Shown here in pieces: positions 19,214 to 29,536 of a stretch of 64,000 nt of DNA. Under the pieces are notes generated by a model that was not told where the DNA came from, searched no databases, and saw nothing but the letters and a program-made list of their open reading frames with translations. Location of the stretch: positions 45,001 to 109,000 of the forward strand of contig NZ_CP020472.1 in assembly GCF_002075795.1 (NCBI RefSeq), read 5' to 3'. Position 1 is the stretch's first letter. Every line of letters starts with the position of its first letter. The translations under genes and the position numbers were made by a program. The stretch is from Shewanella japonica (GTDB lineage Bacteria > Pseudomonadota > Gammaproteobacteria > Enterobacterales > Shewanellaceae).

Positions 19214-20068
19214 TTACTGATCGACCCGAGTATTGCTTTGCCTTTGGCTATCAAAAAAGCCTTGCGCTAACCCGACTAACAAGCCTCCGATATGTGCGCC
19301 GTTGGCTATTGGCATTCCCAATAGATCGGTAAAGCCTAAAACTAACCAAATCAGCATAAAAGTCATATAACTATTGGGTAAGCCAATACCTGCATCTGGT
19401 TTTCGTTGACCCATAATCCAAGTATATCCAACAACGGCGTAAACGACGCCAGATAAACCACCAAAGTTAGGGCCTGTCATCATATATTGCACTAGGCTTG
19501 GCAAGGTGCCGGCAACGACCAGTAATATCAACAGTGGTCGTGTGCCAAGTTTTGTTTCTATTTTACCGCCTAAATACCACCACCAAAGTAAATTGAAGAT
19601 AAGATGCATGGCTGAAAAGTGCATTAAGCTAGGGGTAAAGGCACGCCAAACTTGGCTAAAGTCGCTACCAGGAACTGCCCCAAAGAAGGACAAAGCGCTA
19701 AAAACGTGATTAGCAAAGCCGAGGTTCATCGCTGCAAAGACAACCATGCAGATAAAAAAAGTGATTAGGGTTAAAGGGCCTGCTCCGGTAATAAATTGTT
19801 GCACTAAGCCTAAAGAGGACGAGCCATAATCGAGCTTAGTTTGGGTTGAACCATTATCCCAAGAGGCTTCTAAATATTTCTTTTGATATGGGTTTTGTCT
19901 AAAAAGCTCAAATTCATGTTTTGCTTGTTCAGCTTTTGTTTCATCATACACGACCAGAGATACCCCGTTTGCAGTCACAACGGGTACACACTCAATATCT
20001 AACCCTTTCAAGTAGTCGATAAAGGCTTGAGCTGCGCGAGCGTGGGGTAACTGGCCGATTTCAATCAT
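19214..20068 (-). CDS. glpG: rhomboid intramembrane protease GlpG
   Basis: An inner-membrane serine protease cleaving within membrane helices. It has a cytoplasmic N-terminal domain ([17 protein letters not shown]) followed by six membrane helices. The catalytic serine is in [12 protein letters not shown] and the catalytic histidine in [11 protein letters not shown]; the [15 protein letters not shown] segment is the rhomboid HxxxxN motif. The start is ATG 20068, which overlaps the glpE stop codon as ATGA and aligns with E. coli GlpG; an in-frame upstream ATG would add six residues. It is translationally coupled to glpE. Confidence 0.96.
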   Translation of the reverse strand: MIEIGQLPHARAAQAFIDYLKGLDIECVPVVTANGVSLVVYDETKAEQAKHEFELFRQNPYQKKYLEASWDNGSTQTKLDYGSSSLGLVQQFITGAGPLTLITFFICMVVFAAMNLGFANHVFSALSFFGAVPGSDFSQVWRAFTPSLMHFSAMHLIFNLLWWWYLGGKIETKLGTRPLLILLVVAGTLPSLVQYMMTGPNFGGLSGVVYAVVGYTWIMGQRKPDAGIGLPNSYMTFMLIWLVLGFTDLLGMPIANGAHIGGLLVGLAQGFFDSQRQSNTRVDQ

Positions 20069-20373
20069 GCGTGCGCTGCGCTCCAAGCTGTAAAGCCACC
20101 GTCTAAGCTATATACGTCATCAAATCCTTGTTCAATTAAGTAACCTGCAGCACCTTGACTACTAATGCCGTGATAACAGACAACGACTAATGGCATATCC
20201 ATGTCCGCTTCTGCTATTACATGAGCAATGTTTTCATTAGTGAGATGAATTGATCCTTCAATATGACCTGCTGCATAACTCGCAGCATCACGGATATCGA
20301 CAATTTGGACATCATTTGAGTCTGCTGTCATATGGATTAATTCATTGATTGAAAGGTGCTTAAATGTGCTCAT
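20065..20373 (-). CDS. glpE: thiosulfate sulfurtransferase GlpE
   Basis: A single-domain rhodanese of 102 residues that transfers sulfur from thiosulfate to cyanide or thiols in vitro. The active-site loop is CYHGISSQG, with the catalytic cysteine first (E. coli has CYHGNSSKG-type). [20 protein letters not shown] is the usual N-terminal rhodanese motif. It lies upstream of glpG with a 4-base overlap, as in the E. coli glpEG arrangement; glpR is absent here. Confidence 0.95.
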   Translation of the reverse strand: MSTFKHLSINELIHMTADSNDVQIVDIRDAASYAAGHIEGSIHLTNENIAHVIAEADMDMPLVVVCYHGISSQGAAGYLIEQGFDDVYSLDGGFTAWSAAHA

Positions 20374-20426
20374 GCTATACCGCTGCTATGTGAAATGGGA
20401 TAAAAGTAATAACTGAAGTATCTAAT

Positions 20427-20452
20427 AAGGGGCTGTATTGATACAACCCCTT
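20427..20452 (-). terminator. terminator after tdh
   Basis: AAGGGGCTGTAT pairs with ATACAACCCCTT, with a single G.U and a 2-base loop. It separates kbl-tdh from glpE-glpG. Confidence 0.7.
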
Positions 20453-20479
20453 TATTATTGCGGTAATTTACGATGGGAA

Positions 20480-21505
20480 TTAATCCCAGTTTAAAATGAC
20501 CTTACCTGACTGGCCTGAACGCATAGCATCGAAGCCTTGTTGGAAGTCATCAATTGAGAAGTGATGAGTAATGATAGGTGATAAATCTAAACCAGACTGG
20601 ATTAGACTTGCCATTTTGTACCATGTCTCAAACATCTCACGACCGTAAATACCTTTAAGGATAAGCCCTTTAAAGATCACCTTACTCCAATCAATGGCCA
20701 TGTCGCCACCAGGAATACCTAACATGGCAATTTTGCCACCGTGGTTCATGGTATCGAGCATAGAGTGAAATGCTGAAGGCACGCCTGACATTTCTAACCC
20801 GACATCAAACCCTTCAGTCATGCCAAGCTCTTTCATGACATCTTTTAAGTCTTCTTTAGCAACGTTTACAGCGCGTGTTGCGCCCATTTTGCGTGCTAAA
20901 TCTAGGCGGTATTCATTCACATCAGTAATGACTACGTGGCGTGCGCCAACATGTTTACAGACGGCTGCAGCCATGATGCCGATAGGGCCAGCACCGGTGA
21001 TTAATACATCTTCACCAACCACATCAAATGACAATGCGGTATGAACGGCATTACCGAATGGATCAAATACAGACGCTAATTCATCTGAGATATCATCCGG
21101 GATTTTAAAGGCGTTGAAAGCAGGAATAACTAGGTATTCTGCGAATGCGCCATCACGGTTAACACCAACACCTGAGGTATTACGGCATAAGTGAGTGCGG
21201 CCACCACGACAGTTTCGGCAGTGACCACAGGTAATGTGGCCTTCGCCTGAAACTCTGTCTCCGACGGTAAACCCACGGACTTCTTGGCCCATATCGACGA
21301 CTTCACCGACATACTCATGGCCCACTACCATAGGCACAGGAATGGTATTTTGTGACCACTCGTCCCAGTTGTAGATATGCACATCAGTGCCACAAATAGC
21401 GGTCTTACGAATTTTAATTAATAGATCGTTATGGCCCATTTCAGGTTTAGGCGCATCAACCATCCAAATACCTTCTTCAGGCTTTAACTTGCTAAGTGCT
21501 TTCAT
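20480..21505 (-). CDS. tdh: L-threonine 3-dehydrogenase
   Basis: A zinc- and NAD-dependent medium-chain dehydrogenase oxidising L-threonine to 2-amino-3-ketobutyrate. The catalytic zinc motif is around [13 protein letters not shown] (Cys38), GHEYVGEV carries the His-Glu pair, and the structural zinc cluster [15 protein letters not shown] is complete. GAGPIG is the nucleotide-binding motif. The length of 341 aa equals the E. coli enzyme. It follows kbl with a 10-bp gap in a two-gene threonine degradation operon. Confidence 0.98.
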   Translation of the reverse strand: MKALSKLKPEEGIWMVDAPKPEMGHNDLLIKIRKTAICGTDVHIYNWDEWSQNTIPVPMVVGHEYVGEVVDMGQEVRGFTVGDRVSGEGHITCGHCRNCRGGRTHLCRNTSGVGVNRDGAFAEYLVIPAFNAFKIPDDISDELASVFDPFGNAVHTALSFDVVGEDVLITGAGPIGIMAAAVCKHVGARHVVITDVNEYRLDLARKMGATRAVNVAKEDLKDVMKELGMTEGFDVGLEMSGVPSAFHSMLDTMNHGGKIAMLGIPGGDMAIDWSKVIFKGLILKGIYGREMFETWYKMASLIQSGLDLSPIITHHFSIDDFQQGFDAMRSGQSGKVILNWD

Positions 21506-21515
21506 TGTTTAGACC

Positions 21516-22709
21516 TTAAATAATGCCCATTTCTTTACCAATGCGGGTAAAGGCTTCAATCGCTTTATCGATTTGAGCACGAGAGTGTGCTGCTGACATT
21601 TGTGTGCGGATACGTGCTTGGCCTTTTGGTACAACAGGGAATGAGAATCCGACCACGTAAATATTTTCAGCTAAAAGGCGATTTGAAAAGTCGCTTGCCA
21701 ATTTAGCATCACCAATCATGACAGGAATGATGGCATGATCTGCACCTGCTAAGGTAAAGCCTGCTTTGGTCATTTCTTCACGGAAATAACGGCTGTTTTC
21801 CCATACTGCTTCACGAAGAGCATGACCAGACTTCAGCATTTCAAGCACATGAATTGATGCGCTGACAATTGAAGGTGCTAAAGAGTTAGAAAATAAGTAA
21901 GGACGTGAGCGTTGACGCAACCAATCAATGACTTCTTTTTTGCCCGAAGTGAATCCACCAGATGCACCGCCTAACGCTTTACCTAGTGTGCCTGTGATAA
22001 TGTCTACACGATCCATTACTTGGCAAAATTCGTGAGTTCCACGACCGTTCTCACCGACAAAACCAACTGCATGAGAGTCATCAACCATAACCAGTGCGCC
22101 GTATTTATCAGCTAAATCGCAAACACCTTGAAGGTTGGCAATAACACCATCCATTGAAAACACACCGTCTGTCGCAATAAGAATATCGCGAGCACCCGCT
22201 TCTTTCGCTGCTTTTAATTGTGTTTCTAAATCAGTCATGTCGTTGTTGGCATAACGGAAACGCTTGGCTTTACATAAACGGACACCATCAATAATTGATG
22301 CGTGGTTTAATGCATCAGACACGATAGCATCTTCAGGGCCTAGTAAGGTTTCAAATAGACCTGCGTTGGCATCGAAACAAGAAGAATACAAAATAGTATC
22401 TTCCATGCCTAAAAATTCACTGAGGCTATTTTCTAGTTGTTTATGGATATTTTGTGTTCCACAAATAAAACGAACAGATGCCATACCAAAACCATGAGTA
22501 TTTAACCCGTTTTGAGCAGCATTAATTAATTCAGGGTGATTTGCTAGGCCTAAATAGTTGTTGGCACAGAAGTTAATGACTTCTTCACTATTTACATTAA
22601 TCGCCGTTTGCTGGGCTGAAGTGATAACACGTTCACTTTTGTATAAGCCTTCAGCTTTAACGTCGACAAGTTGTTGATTTATGCGGTCGTAAAATGAGGT
22701 AGAGGCCAC
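21516..22709 (-). CDS. kbl: glycine C-acetyltransferase (2-amino-3-ketobutyrate CoA ligase)
   Basis: A PLP-dependent alpha-oxoamine synthase that splits 2-amino-3-ketobutyrate with CoA into glycine and acetyl-CoA. The PLP lysine lies in [24 protein letters not shown] and [12 protein letters not shown] are typical family segments. The length of 397 aa is close to E. coli Kbl. It is the first gene of the kbl-tdh operon; the product of the downstream tdh enzyme is its substrate. Confidence 0.97.
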   Translation of the reverse strand: MASTSFYDRINQQLVDVKAEGLYKSERVITSAQQTAINVNSEEVINFCANNYLGLANHPELINAAQNGLNTHGFGMASVRFICGTQNIHKQLENSLSEFLGMEDTILYSSCFDANAGLFETLLGPEDAIVSDALNHASIIDGVRLCKAKRFRYANNDMTDLETQLKAAKEAGARDILIATDGVFSMDGVIANLQGVCDLADKYGALVMVDDSHAVGFVGENGRGTHEFCQVMDRVDIITGTLGKALGGASGGFTSGKKEVIDWLRQRSRPYLFSNSLAPSIVSASIHVLEMLKSGHALREAVWENSRYFREEMTKAGFTLAGADHAIIPVMIGDAKLASDFSNRLLAENIYVVGFSFPVVPKGQARIRTQMSAAHSRAQIDKAIEAFTRIGKEMGII

Positions 22710-22982
22710 CTGATTTCTCCTAAATATAGTTTTAATATGGAAATCTTTGGCGGCATTCTAACCTTAATTTTACTTGCTCTACAGTGTTTTTTTTAACCTG
22801 CGTAGCGATATAAAAATGATTAGGGCTAGGGCTGTTTTCACATTAGATATACTAATCATTAACACCGTTTTGTTAAGTGCTGAATAATGAAGGGCTTATC
22901 ATGTTAAAAGTCAGTGAGCCGCCAATTTACAGCTATATTTTAGTCGTAAAAAGGCGGTTTGTATGCGTATGTTTGCTGGGTT

Positions 22983-23639
22983 TTATGCTGCTGCGTCACG
23001 TTCTTGAGACGCTATATCAAGATAATGTTGTTCAAGGCGGGTGAATGTTGGCTCTGAACTTTGGGTTGAATAGGCTTTGAAGATCATCAGCACTCGTAAC
23101 AAGCCCTCATATAGCGTGGCTTTAGTGATAGTAGATGTACTTGATTGTGTAAGTTGATAACTAATCCAAAAACTGACCATCATCTTTATCGTATCGGCTA
23201 AAGCAGTAACCTTGGCGTCTTCTATCTCAAGAAAACCATCACTAATTAACTTGCGTAATACATCGCTTGAACGACGTAATACCTGTTCTTGCGCAGTTAA
23301 ATATCGTGTTTTAAGTGCTTCATCACGGCTTAATATGTCTGCAAGATTGGCGTACATGAAACGGAACTGCCATAAGGTATAAAACATGGCATCAAAATAG
23401 CCCATCAATAGCTCAATATCGACTGTCGTGTCTTCATATGGCTTAAAGCCAGACTCTAAGTGACTTTCGTACAGAGCAAAAATAGAGTTGATGATGTCCT
23501 CTTTATTGCGGAAGTGATAATAAAGATTTCCAGGGCTTATTCCGAGATGAGCGGCAATATGGTTGGTGGTAATATTACGTTCACCGTGTTCATTAAAGAG
23601 TTCAAGACTGGCAAAAACAATTTTATCGCGGGTTTTCAT
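22983..23639 (-). CDS. TetR family transcriptional regulator
   Basis: A 218-residue repressor-type protein. The N-terminal helix-turn-helix is typical of TetR: RDKIVFASLELFNEHGERNITTNHIAAHLGISPGNLYYHFRNKEDI. The C-terminal ligand domain is helical with many aromatic residues and no recognised ligand motif. The start is ATG 23639, with GGAA eight bases upstream; an upstream in-frame TTG (23657) has no site. It stands alone between kbl and waaA, so the target is unknown. Confidence 0.88.
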   Translation of the reverse strand: MKTRDKIVFASLELFNEHGERNITTNHIAAHLGISPGNLYYHFRNKEDIINSIFALYESHLESGFKPYEDTTVDIELLMGYFDAMFYTLWQFRFMYANLADILSRDEALKTRYLTAQEQVLRRSSDVLRKLISDGFLEIEDAKVTALADTIKMMVSFWISYQLTQSSTSTITKATLYEGLLRVLMIFKAYSTQSSEPTFTRLEQHYLDIASQERDAAA

Positions 23640-23942
23640 ATCGGTTCCAATTATCAATTGCTAACTATAGGAGTCTTGGTGACCCAATAAGACGCTTAAT
23701 GCATATCCTTATGAATCTTATATTAAAACACACTTACATCTGGTCAGTTCAGCCTTAATCACATTGAGAACTACGTCTTGATGCCCAATGGCAGTTTTGA
23801 AGGCGACATAAACAACAGCATTTAGGTTATACAACATAGCTCACTATACGAAGAATATGTTGCTGTAACACTTATTTATGTGGTTTTGGTTTATGTTAAC
23901 ATTGTGTTTATCTGACAAGCAAAATTGATTAAGACTCTTTTC

Positions 23943-25232
23943 ATGACTCGTGGCCTATATTCTATCCTCTTATACCTATTATCACCTTTAGTGGTGCTAT
24001 ATTTTGCTTTTCGTGGCATCAAAAGTCCTGCGTATCGTTTACGTTGGACTGAGCGTTTCGGTATTGCGCGCCTTAATGAAACGGATGTGCATATTCATAG
24101 TGTTTCAATGGGTGAAACGCTGGCGGCGATTCCACTGATTAACCATCTAATGGATCAATATCCCAATCTATCTTTTACGATTACCACGACCAGTCCAACC
24201 GGTTCAGATGAAGTGCGTAAAGCGTTTGCGCAGCATTTAGGTAACCGGGTGCAGCATTGTTATTTGCCATTAGATTTTAGTCTGAGTGTGCAGCGTTTTT
24301 TAGGTCAAGTTAACCCGAAAGTAATGGTAATTATGGAAACTGAGTTATGGCCGAACTTAGTTCATTTTGCCCGAAAGCGCGGGGTGAAAGTGGTGTTAGC
24401 TAATGCAAGGTTATCTGCAAAATCAGCGGCTAAATATCAAAAGAAACCTGCGTTAAGTCAGCCTATGCTAGCCAGTTTAGATGAGATAGCTGTGCAAACA
24501 AGTACAGAAGCGGAGCGATTTGCGTCTTTAGGTGTGCATGCTGAACAGTTACATATTTGCGGTAGCTTAAAATTTGATTTACAGATTGATGAGGGTAAAC
24601 ATCAACAAGCCAAAGCGTTACGCCAGCAGTGGGGGCGAGTACAAACGCCAATATGGGTCGCTGGTAGCGTACACCCTGGTGAGTTTGAAATAATGCTTGC
24701 TGCTCATCAACAAATATTATCCCAATACCCTAATGCACTTATGATTATGGCTCCACGTCATCCAGAGCAATTTAATGTGGCTGCGGTAACAACGACGCAG
24801 TTTGGTTTATCATTAGCAAGACGCAGTATGAATGAACCAGTGAGCGAAAATACGCAAGTGTTATTAGGTGACACCATGGGTGAATTGCTAATGTTATATG
24901 GCACAGCTGATGCTGCTTTTGTTGGCGGGACACTGATAGAAAATGGCGGTCACAACCCGCTTGAACCTGCAGCAATGGGGTTACCTGTCAGTGTAGGACC
25001 GCACCATTGGGATTTTGCAGAGATTACTGAGTTACTACAAAAAGCAGGTGGATTAACTGTGGTATCAGATGCTGAGCAGCTCGCATTGCAGCTATTAGCT
25101 TACTTTGATGATCAACAGCAACATCAAAATGCAGCTAATGCTGGCTTAGGGGTGGTAAGCCAAAACCGTGGGGCATTACAAAAGCAGCTTGATGTTATCG
25201 AGGAGCAATTAAAACAGGCGCAGATGATATAG
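23943..25232 (+). CDS. waaA: 3-deoxy-D-manno-octulosonic acid transferase
   Basis: The Kdo transferase (KdtA) that attaches Kdo to lipid A precursor at the inner membrane. An N-terminal membrane anchor (LYSILLYLLSPLVVLYFAF) precedes a GT-B (GT30) fold. Family marks are WTERFGI, HSVSMGETLAAIPL, METELWPN, NARLSAKSA, GSVHPGE and the C-terminal FVGGTLIENGGHNPLEPAA. The start is put at ATG 23943, which aligns with E. coli WaaA; an in-frame TTG at 23925 would add six residues. It converges on kdkA. Confidence 0.95.
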   Translation: MTRGLYSILLYLLSPLVVLYFAFRGIKSPAYRLRWTERFGIARLNETDVHIHSVSMGETLAAIPLINHLMDQYPNLSFTITTTSPTGSDEVRKAFAQHLGNRVQHCYLPLDFSLSVQRFLGQVNPKVMVIMETELWPNLVHFARKRGVKVVLANARLSAKSAAKYQKKPALSQPMLASLDEIAVQTSTEAERFASLGVHAEQLHICGSLKFDLQIDEGKHQQAKALRQQWGRVQTPIWVAGSVHPGEFEIMLAAHQQILSQYPNALMIMAPRHPEQFNVAAVTTTQFGLSLARRSMNEPVSENTQVLLGDTMGELLMLYGTADAAFVGGTLIENGGHNPLEPAAMGLPVSVGPHHWDFAEITELLQKAGGLTVVSDAEQLALQLLAYFDDQQQHQNAANAGLGVVSQNRGALQKQLDVIEEQLKQAQMI

Positions 25233-25240
25233 ATATCGTA

Positions 25241-25957
25241 TCAATTATTAATGTTAGCCTGATAACCTTTTAATAATGCTTGCCAATGTTCAGAACAAAA
25301 GTTAAGCGAAGCGAGTTTGGTTTTTTCTTTATTAAATGAACGTAATAAACGCGCTAAGTTTGCTTGTTGCCAAGCACTTGCGGGTGTTTTTATTGCACCC
25401 CGATCAAAGTCGATGAGGTAAAATTTGCCTTTAGCCAACAGAATATTTTTAGCATTCAGATCGGCGTGATAAACCCCGCGATTATGAAAGGTCGCGATTA
25501 ATTGACCTAATTGTTGCCATTGCTCATTTGTCATCGTTTGAGTGGATAAATAAGCGACTAAATCTTTGGCTCCATCAATGAGCTCGATAAGTAAATCAGC
25601 GCGGTACCAAATACCGAATCGTTCAACATTGGCTGCAATTGGGCGAGGAACAGGCAAACCTTCTGCATGTAGCTTTTCTAATAAGGCAAGTTCTGCAATA
25701 GCTCGAGTGCGTTGCATGCCCGTATAAATGTAAGCATCTCGGCTTAGCTTTTCTATTAACCCACCTCGCCAATAATGACGCAGCACCCATTGTTGTTGAT
25801 TGTACTCAACAAACCAAGTGGTATAACGCCCTTTTGATTGACCGATGACAGCATTGCGCTGTTGCCAATAATCGGCTTGAAACTGAGCTGGAGTAAGGTG
25901 TTGTGCAAGAGGTTCGCACCAGGCGATAACCCCATTACCTGTTGATTCAATTTGCAT
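25241..25957 (-). CDS. kdkA: Kdo kinase
   Basis: 3-deoxy-D-manno-octulosonic acid kinase, which phosphorylates the single inner-core Kdo at O-4 using ATP, as in Haemophilus and Vibrio. The eukaryotic-like kinase core is visible: a catalytic loop YHADLNAKNILL (with the HxD variant YHAD) and a metal loop LIDFDRGAIKTP. The length of 238 aa is typical. It is convergent with waaA with an 8-bp gap. Confidence 0.92.
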   Translation of the reverse strand: MQIESTGNGVIAWCEPLAQHLTPAQFQADYWQQRNAVIGQSKGRYTTWFVEYNQQQWVLRHYWRGGLIEKLSRDAYIYTGMQRTRAIAELALLEKLHAEGLPVPRPIAANVERFGIWYRADLLIELIDGAKDLVAYLSTQTMTNEQWQQLGQLIATFHNRGVYHADLNAKNILLAKGKFYLIDFDRGAIKTPASAWQQANLARLLRSFNKEKTKLASLNFCSEHWQALLKGYQANINN

Positions 25958-26061
25958 AGGTCAATTAATAATGCGTTGATTTGTCTGTGGCTAAAAAAGA
26001 TATTCTACATTAAGATCGAATGCTTGTACTTATATTCCCTTTGCATTGATAGTGGTAATCC

Positions 26062-27093
26062 ATGAAAGCAGACTTTTCGTCAATGAAATCATTATGTTTA
26101 CTCCGTTTATCCGCTATTGGTGATGTATGTCATGCAGTGGCAATGGTGCAAGCGATTCAACGTCAGTACCCTGATCTAGCCGTGACTTGGGTGATAGGCA
26201 AGGTTGAATATCAGTTGCTCAAGCATTTGCCTGACATCCGCTTTGTTATTTTTGATAAATCTCAAGGTTGGCGAAGTTATGGGAAGTTACGTCAAGACTT
26301 AGCGGGGCAGAGATTTGATGTTTTGTTGCACATGCAGGTGGCGCTACGAGCAACCATCGCTTCATTGATGATTTCGGCGAAAGTGAGAGTGGGCTTTGAT
26401 AAAGCACGCGCTAAAGAAGGGCAGTGGCTGGTGACAAATCATGCCGTCGAACCCTTGGCAACCCCTCATGTGTTAGAAGGGTTTATGGGGTTTGCTAAAA
26501 CCATTGGTGTGAAAGACTTATCGCCGAAGTGGAACATTCCAGTATTAGAGTCAGATAGCGAGTTTGCAAGTGAGCTGATTACTGAAACTGAAAAAGTGCT
26601 AGTCATTTGCCCTGCAGCAAGTAAAGCAGAACGTAATTGGTTACCAGAGCGTTATGCTGCAGTGGCTGATCATGCCGTATCAAAAGGCTATCGGGTCATA
26701 TTGTGTGGCGGCCCTAGTCAGCTCGAAGTTGATTTAGCGGCATCAATTAACCATTTTGCCTCGCAATCGATAGAAAACAAGGTGGGGCAAACTACACTGA
26801 CTCAATTATTAGCCGTGTTAAATAGGGCCTCTATAGTGATTGCTCCTGATACCGGCCCTGCTCATATGGCCGTTACTCAAGGCACCCCAGTGATAGGGTT
26901 ATACGCACACTCTAACCCTGGGCGAACTGGGCCATATATGTCCTTAATGCAAGTGGTGAGTGTGTATGATGAAGTGATTCGTCAGCAATTCCCTAACATG
27001 ACGATCCCTTGGGGAAAACGGGCCAAAGGGGATGACTTGATGAGCTTGATAAGCGTTGAGAAAGTGATTCAGCAGTTTGATAGTATGACTTAG
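26062..27093 (+). CDS. glycosyltransferase family 9, LPS heptosyltransferase-like
   Basis: A GT9-family protein of 343 residues, expected to add heptose to the LPS inner core. The N-terminal LLRLSAIGDVCHAVAMVQAIQRQYP motif and the C-terminal VIAPDTGPAHMAVTQGTPVIGLY motif are those of WaaC/WaaF. LGWRSY-type substrate loops differ enough that heptosyltransferase I versus II cannot be assigned. A second ATG at 26083 is possible. A perfect 10-bp inverted repeat overlaps its stop codon. Confidence 0.85.
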   Translation: MKADFSSMKSLCLLRLSAIGDVCHAVAMVQAIQRQYPDLAVTWVIGKVEYQLLKHLPDIRFVIFDKSQGWRSYGKLRQDLAGQRFDVLLHMQVALRATIASLMISAKVRVGFDKARAKEGQWLVTNHAVEPLATPHVLEGFMGFAKTIGVKDLSPKWNIPVLESDSEFASELITETEKVLVICPAASKAERNWLPERYAAVADHAVSKGYRVILCGGPSQLEVDLAASINHFASQSIENKVGQTTLTQLLAVLNRASIVIAPDTGPAHMAVTQGTPVIGLYAHSNPGRTGPYMSLMQVVSVYDEVIRQQFPNMTIPWGKRAKGDDLMSLISVEKVIQQFDSMT

Positions 27094-27112
27094 CAATCTA
27101 ATGATTGCTAAG
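27089..27112 (+). repeat. perfect 10-bp inverted repeat over a stop codon
   Basis: CTTAGCAATC (27089-27098) pairs exactly with GATTGCTAAG (27103-27112) around TAAT. The left arm contains the TAG stop of the GT9 gene. No T-run follows. Confidence 0.7.
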
Positions 27113-27464
27113 TATCTACTTTAAATTAAATTTATAGCCACTTTCTACCAATTGTAGGCTTACCAATTGAGTTTAAAATGTTTTGAGGTGCATCGCTTTT
27201 TTGCGAGAAGTTTAGTAAATAAATTCCATGCATTCAATTTTATTGACGCTTCTCTTCTGGAGAGACATTATCTGAATATAATTGGCAGTAATTATCCACA
27301 TAACGAACTTCACAACGTGGGCACTTAATACGATACCTTTGCCAGAGTAAAGAATAAAGCTGGCTTTTGATAACCTTTGTTTAAGAGTTATGTCACTTAT
27401 AAGTCTCTATCACACGGCACAGCAATAAATGTTGTGTGTTGTTAATGTGACAGAGGCAAGGACA
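27094..27464. other. 370-bp intergenic region with a possible gene remnant
   Basis: Apart from the inverted repeat at its left end, this AT-rich stretch holds an open minus-strand reading frame from about 27375 to the stop at 27240. It would encode about 44 residues including IKCPRCEVRYVDNYC, a cysteine-rich, zinc-ribbon-like run ending in SPEEKRQ. No normal start codon is present, so it may be a decayed gene or a small protein with a non-standard start. Confidence 0.35.
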
Positions 27465-28313
27465 TCAATATTTGTGTTGAGGGTGAAAAAGCCCAAAAAC
27501 CGCGCTTAAAAAAGGAATTGGAAGTTTAGATTTTCTGTGTTGTTTAAGCATGTACCAGTGCCATGACTGCTGCTTAAACTCAAGCTTGTCTTGTTCAGAT
27601 AATTCGTTTGAAAAAAAGTCACAATAATCAATAATATATTTTAGTTCACGCATAGGTATTTTTTCGCGATACCCCCTGCCTGCATAATGAATGAAGCTCG
27701 CTTCTTTATAGCCTTCTAAGCCAAGTAGAGGCATTCTATTAAATGATTTATCGATACAGTGGTACTTAATTTTCTCTCGAAAAATAAGATAGTTTATGTA
27801 AGTTTGGTCGTAAAATTTTACCTCGTTACACACCTTTTGCATCTCTTCTGCACTTGCATTGATAAATAAGTTTGATTGTTTAGAAACTAAAATCATACCA
27901 GAGTTAAAGTACACCATTGCATCATCAAGAGTAGGCCAGTCTACTTCACCTAAAATACTACTGATTTTGTTGGCATGTTCAGAGCGATCTTTATAAGCCC
28001 CTTCATTGAACATATATACAGTCTCTAAAGAATTGTATTGTTCAAATATATTTTCCGCCCAAGGTGTAATAATCATATCGGCGTCGATATATAGCACTCT
28101 ATCGTATTCTTTTAATAACTCGGCTATATATAACTTTTCAGACCAAGCTGGACTTGCATCGTAGTATTTATTTTTAACGTTAAGCTGATAATGTAGCTCG
28201 TTTGAAACAATCAAATCAGCACCAACTTTGTCAGCGTAGGAACTGAAACTATCGATGGCGGCGCGATACATTGGGTTATCGCCTATGGCGAGAGTAAATA
28301 TTGCTATTTTCAT
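27465..28313 (-). CDS. GT-A type glycosyltransferase (GT8/GT34-like)
   Basis: A 282-residue putative sugar transferase. The DxD metal-binding motif is in RVLYIDADMIITPWA, preceded by PAWSEKLYIAELLKEY. A later segment, DDAMVYFNSGMILVSK, matches the N-x-G-x motif seen in GT8-like enzymes. The N-terminus, MKIAIFTLAIGDNPMYRAAI, starts the Rossmann-like fold. The donor and acceptor are unknown; the location implies LPS core or O-chain assembly. It is the last of three minus-strand genes in an AT-rich block. Confidence 0.7.
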   Translation of the reverse strand: MKIAIFTLAIGDNPMYRAAIDSFSSYADKVGADLIVSNELHYQLNVKNKYYDASPAWSEKLYIAELLKEYDRVLYIDADMIITPWAENIFEQYNSLETVYMFNEGAYKDRSEHANKISSILGEVDWPTLDDAMVYFNSGMILVSKQSNLFINASAEEMQKVCNEVKFYDQTYINYLIFREKIKYHCIDKSFNRMPLLGLEGYKEASFIHYAGRGYREKIPMRELKYIIDYCDFFSNELSEQDKLEFKQQSWHWYMLKQHRKSKLPIPFLSAVFGLFHPQHKY

Positions 28314-28339
28314 CTTGATTTGTTTTTAACCCTTAATAT

Positions 28340-29461
28340 TTAGTGAACCATTGTTAGATATTGCTGGTAAACGGCTTCAACATTGATATCTGACACATGG
28401 CCCTTACCTTCAGTTGCATATAATACGTGAGACTGTTTACTTGCTGGCGGAGCCCAATAGGGCTTTTTAGATCTCATCATAGAAATTAAAGGGCGTTTAG
28501 CTGCAAATGCAAAATGCAAAATAGCTGTATCGACGGTGATGACAAAGTCTGAAAGAGAGATCAGTGATGGTAATTCAAAGAAGTGATCTTCTACTGTGAA
28601 TACGACGACTTGAAAAGAAGTCTGGGATGTAAATTCATTTACTTTTTGCACCGTTTCATCAAAATTCTCTTTAGTAACATTAATAATGAAGCGCCCGTCA
28701 GTTGACACTTTTGCAAGTAAAGTTATTAATTCAAAGAGTTGTGATAAGTGCCAATCTTTTTTGGTATTTGTCGATAAATGATTGAGGAAATATAACTTTC
28801 CTTGTCTATCCTGGTTATTAAATTTATTTAATAACCATTTTTTACTCACACTATCCATTTGATTTGGTATGTCTAGAGTTGGCATAAATTGTGATTTATC
28901 GAGTGTAACGTTACATATTTTATTGAAAACGGCATAAAACCTATCAGTAATATGATGATTTTTATCTAGTTCACTAGTATCTAGCGCAATAACGTGATCA
29001 CTATGCCTAAAAATCAAGCGATTAAACAATCCATTGTAAGGTTGCTTAGTGATACTTGAAACAATGAATGCTTTTGGTGCTATTTCTCTTGCTATTTGTG
29101 AATAACGAGCACTTTTACTTGCTGAATGGCAGATAATAATGTCGTAGTCATTAGCTTTAGCTTGTTGGATCTGTGCTTGATGATCTGAAGTCGATTTAGT
29201 ACAACCGTAGCTGATATTAAACGAGGAGTCTGAAGCTATCCATTGTTGCAAAATTGCGCTTCTAGATAACCGCCAACTTGTGTCTGTACAACGGTTATCG
29301 TCTAGCCAAATATCCAATGTGATATGCGGATTTTGAGCTTTAAGAGCAATTAAAAATGTTTTTAGATATAGAAAGTCACCTAATGCTAGTGGCGACATGA
29401 ATAACATTCGCTGACAAGATTGTAATTGTGATGCAGAGATAATAGCCATATTTTTATTCAT
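28340..29461 (-). CDS. glycosyltransferase family 9-like protein
   Basis: A 373-residue protein with GT9/ADP-heptosyltransferase-like organisation: an N-terminal MLFMSPLALGDFLYLKTFLIAL in place of the usual IGD motif, and a C-terminal LISLSDFVITVDTAILHFAFAAKRPLISM in place of D-T-G-P-x-H. The motif residues are shifted from the canonical ones (VDTAILHFA), so it may use a different sugar. It is spaced 26 bp from the downstream GT8-like gene and 75 bp from the upstream gene on the same strand. Confidence 0.7.
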   Translation of the reverse strand: MNKNMAIISASQLQSCQRMLFMSPLALGDFLYLKTFLIALKAQNPHITLDIWLDDNRCTDTSWRLSRSAILQQWIASDSSFNISYGCTKSTSDHQAQIQQAKANDYDIIICHSASKSARYSQIAREIAPKAFIVSSITKQPYNGLFNRLIFRHSDHVIALDTSELDKNHHITDRFYAVFNKICNVTLDKSQFMPTLDIPNQMDSVSKKWLLNKFNNQDRQGKLYFLNHLSTNTKKDWHLSQLFELITLLAKVSTDGRFIINVTKENFDETVQKVNEFTSQTSFQVVVFTVEDHFFELPSLISLSDFVITVDTAILHFAFAAKRPLISMMRSKKPYWAPPASKQSHVLYATEGKGHVSDINVEAVYQQYLTMVH

Positions 29462-29536
29462 ATATTATTGAATCAACCGTTCAATAATTCCTATGTAAGT
29501 AAACCAGTTAACGAATTTATCAATTGTGGTAATTCT

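Noticed and set aside
22901-23044. Open frame of about 47 codons starting MLKVSEPPIYSY on the plus strand
   Set aside because: It runs antisense into the 3' end of the TetR gene, has no ribosome site and no family resemblance.
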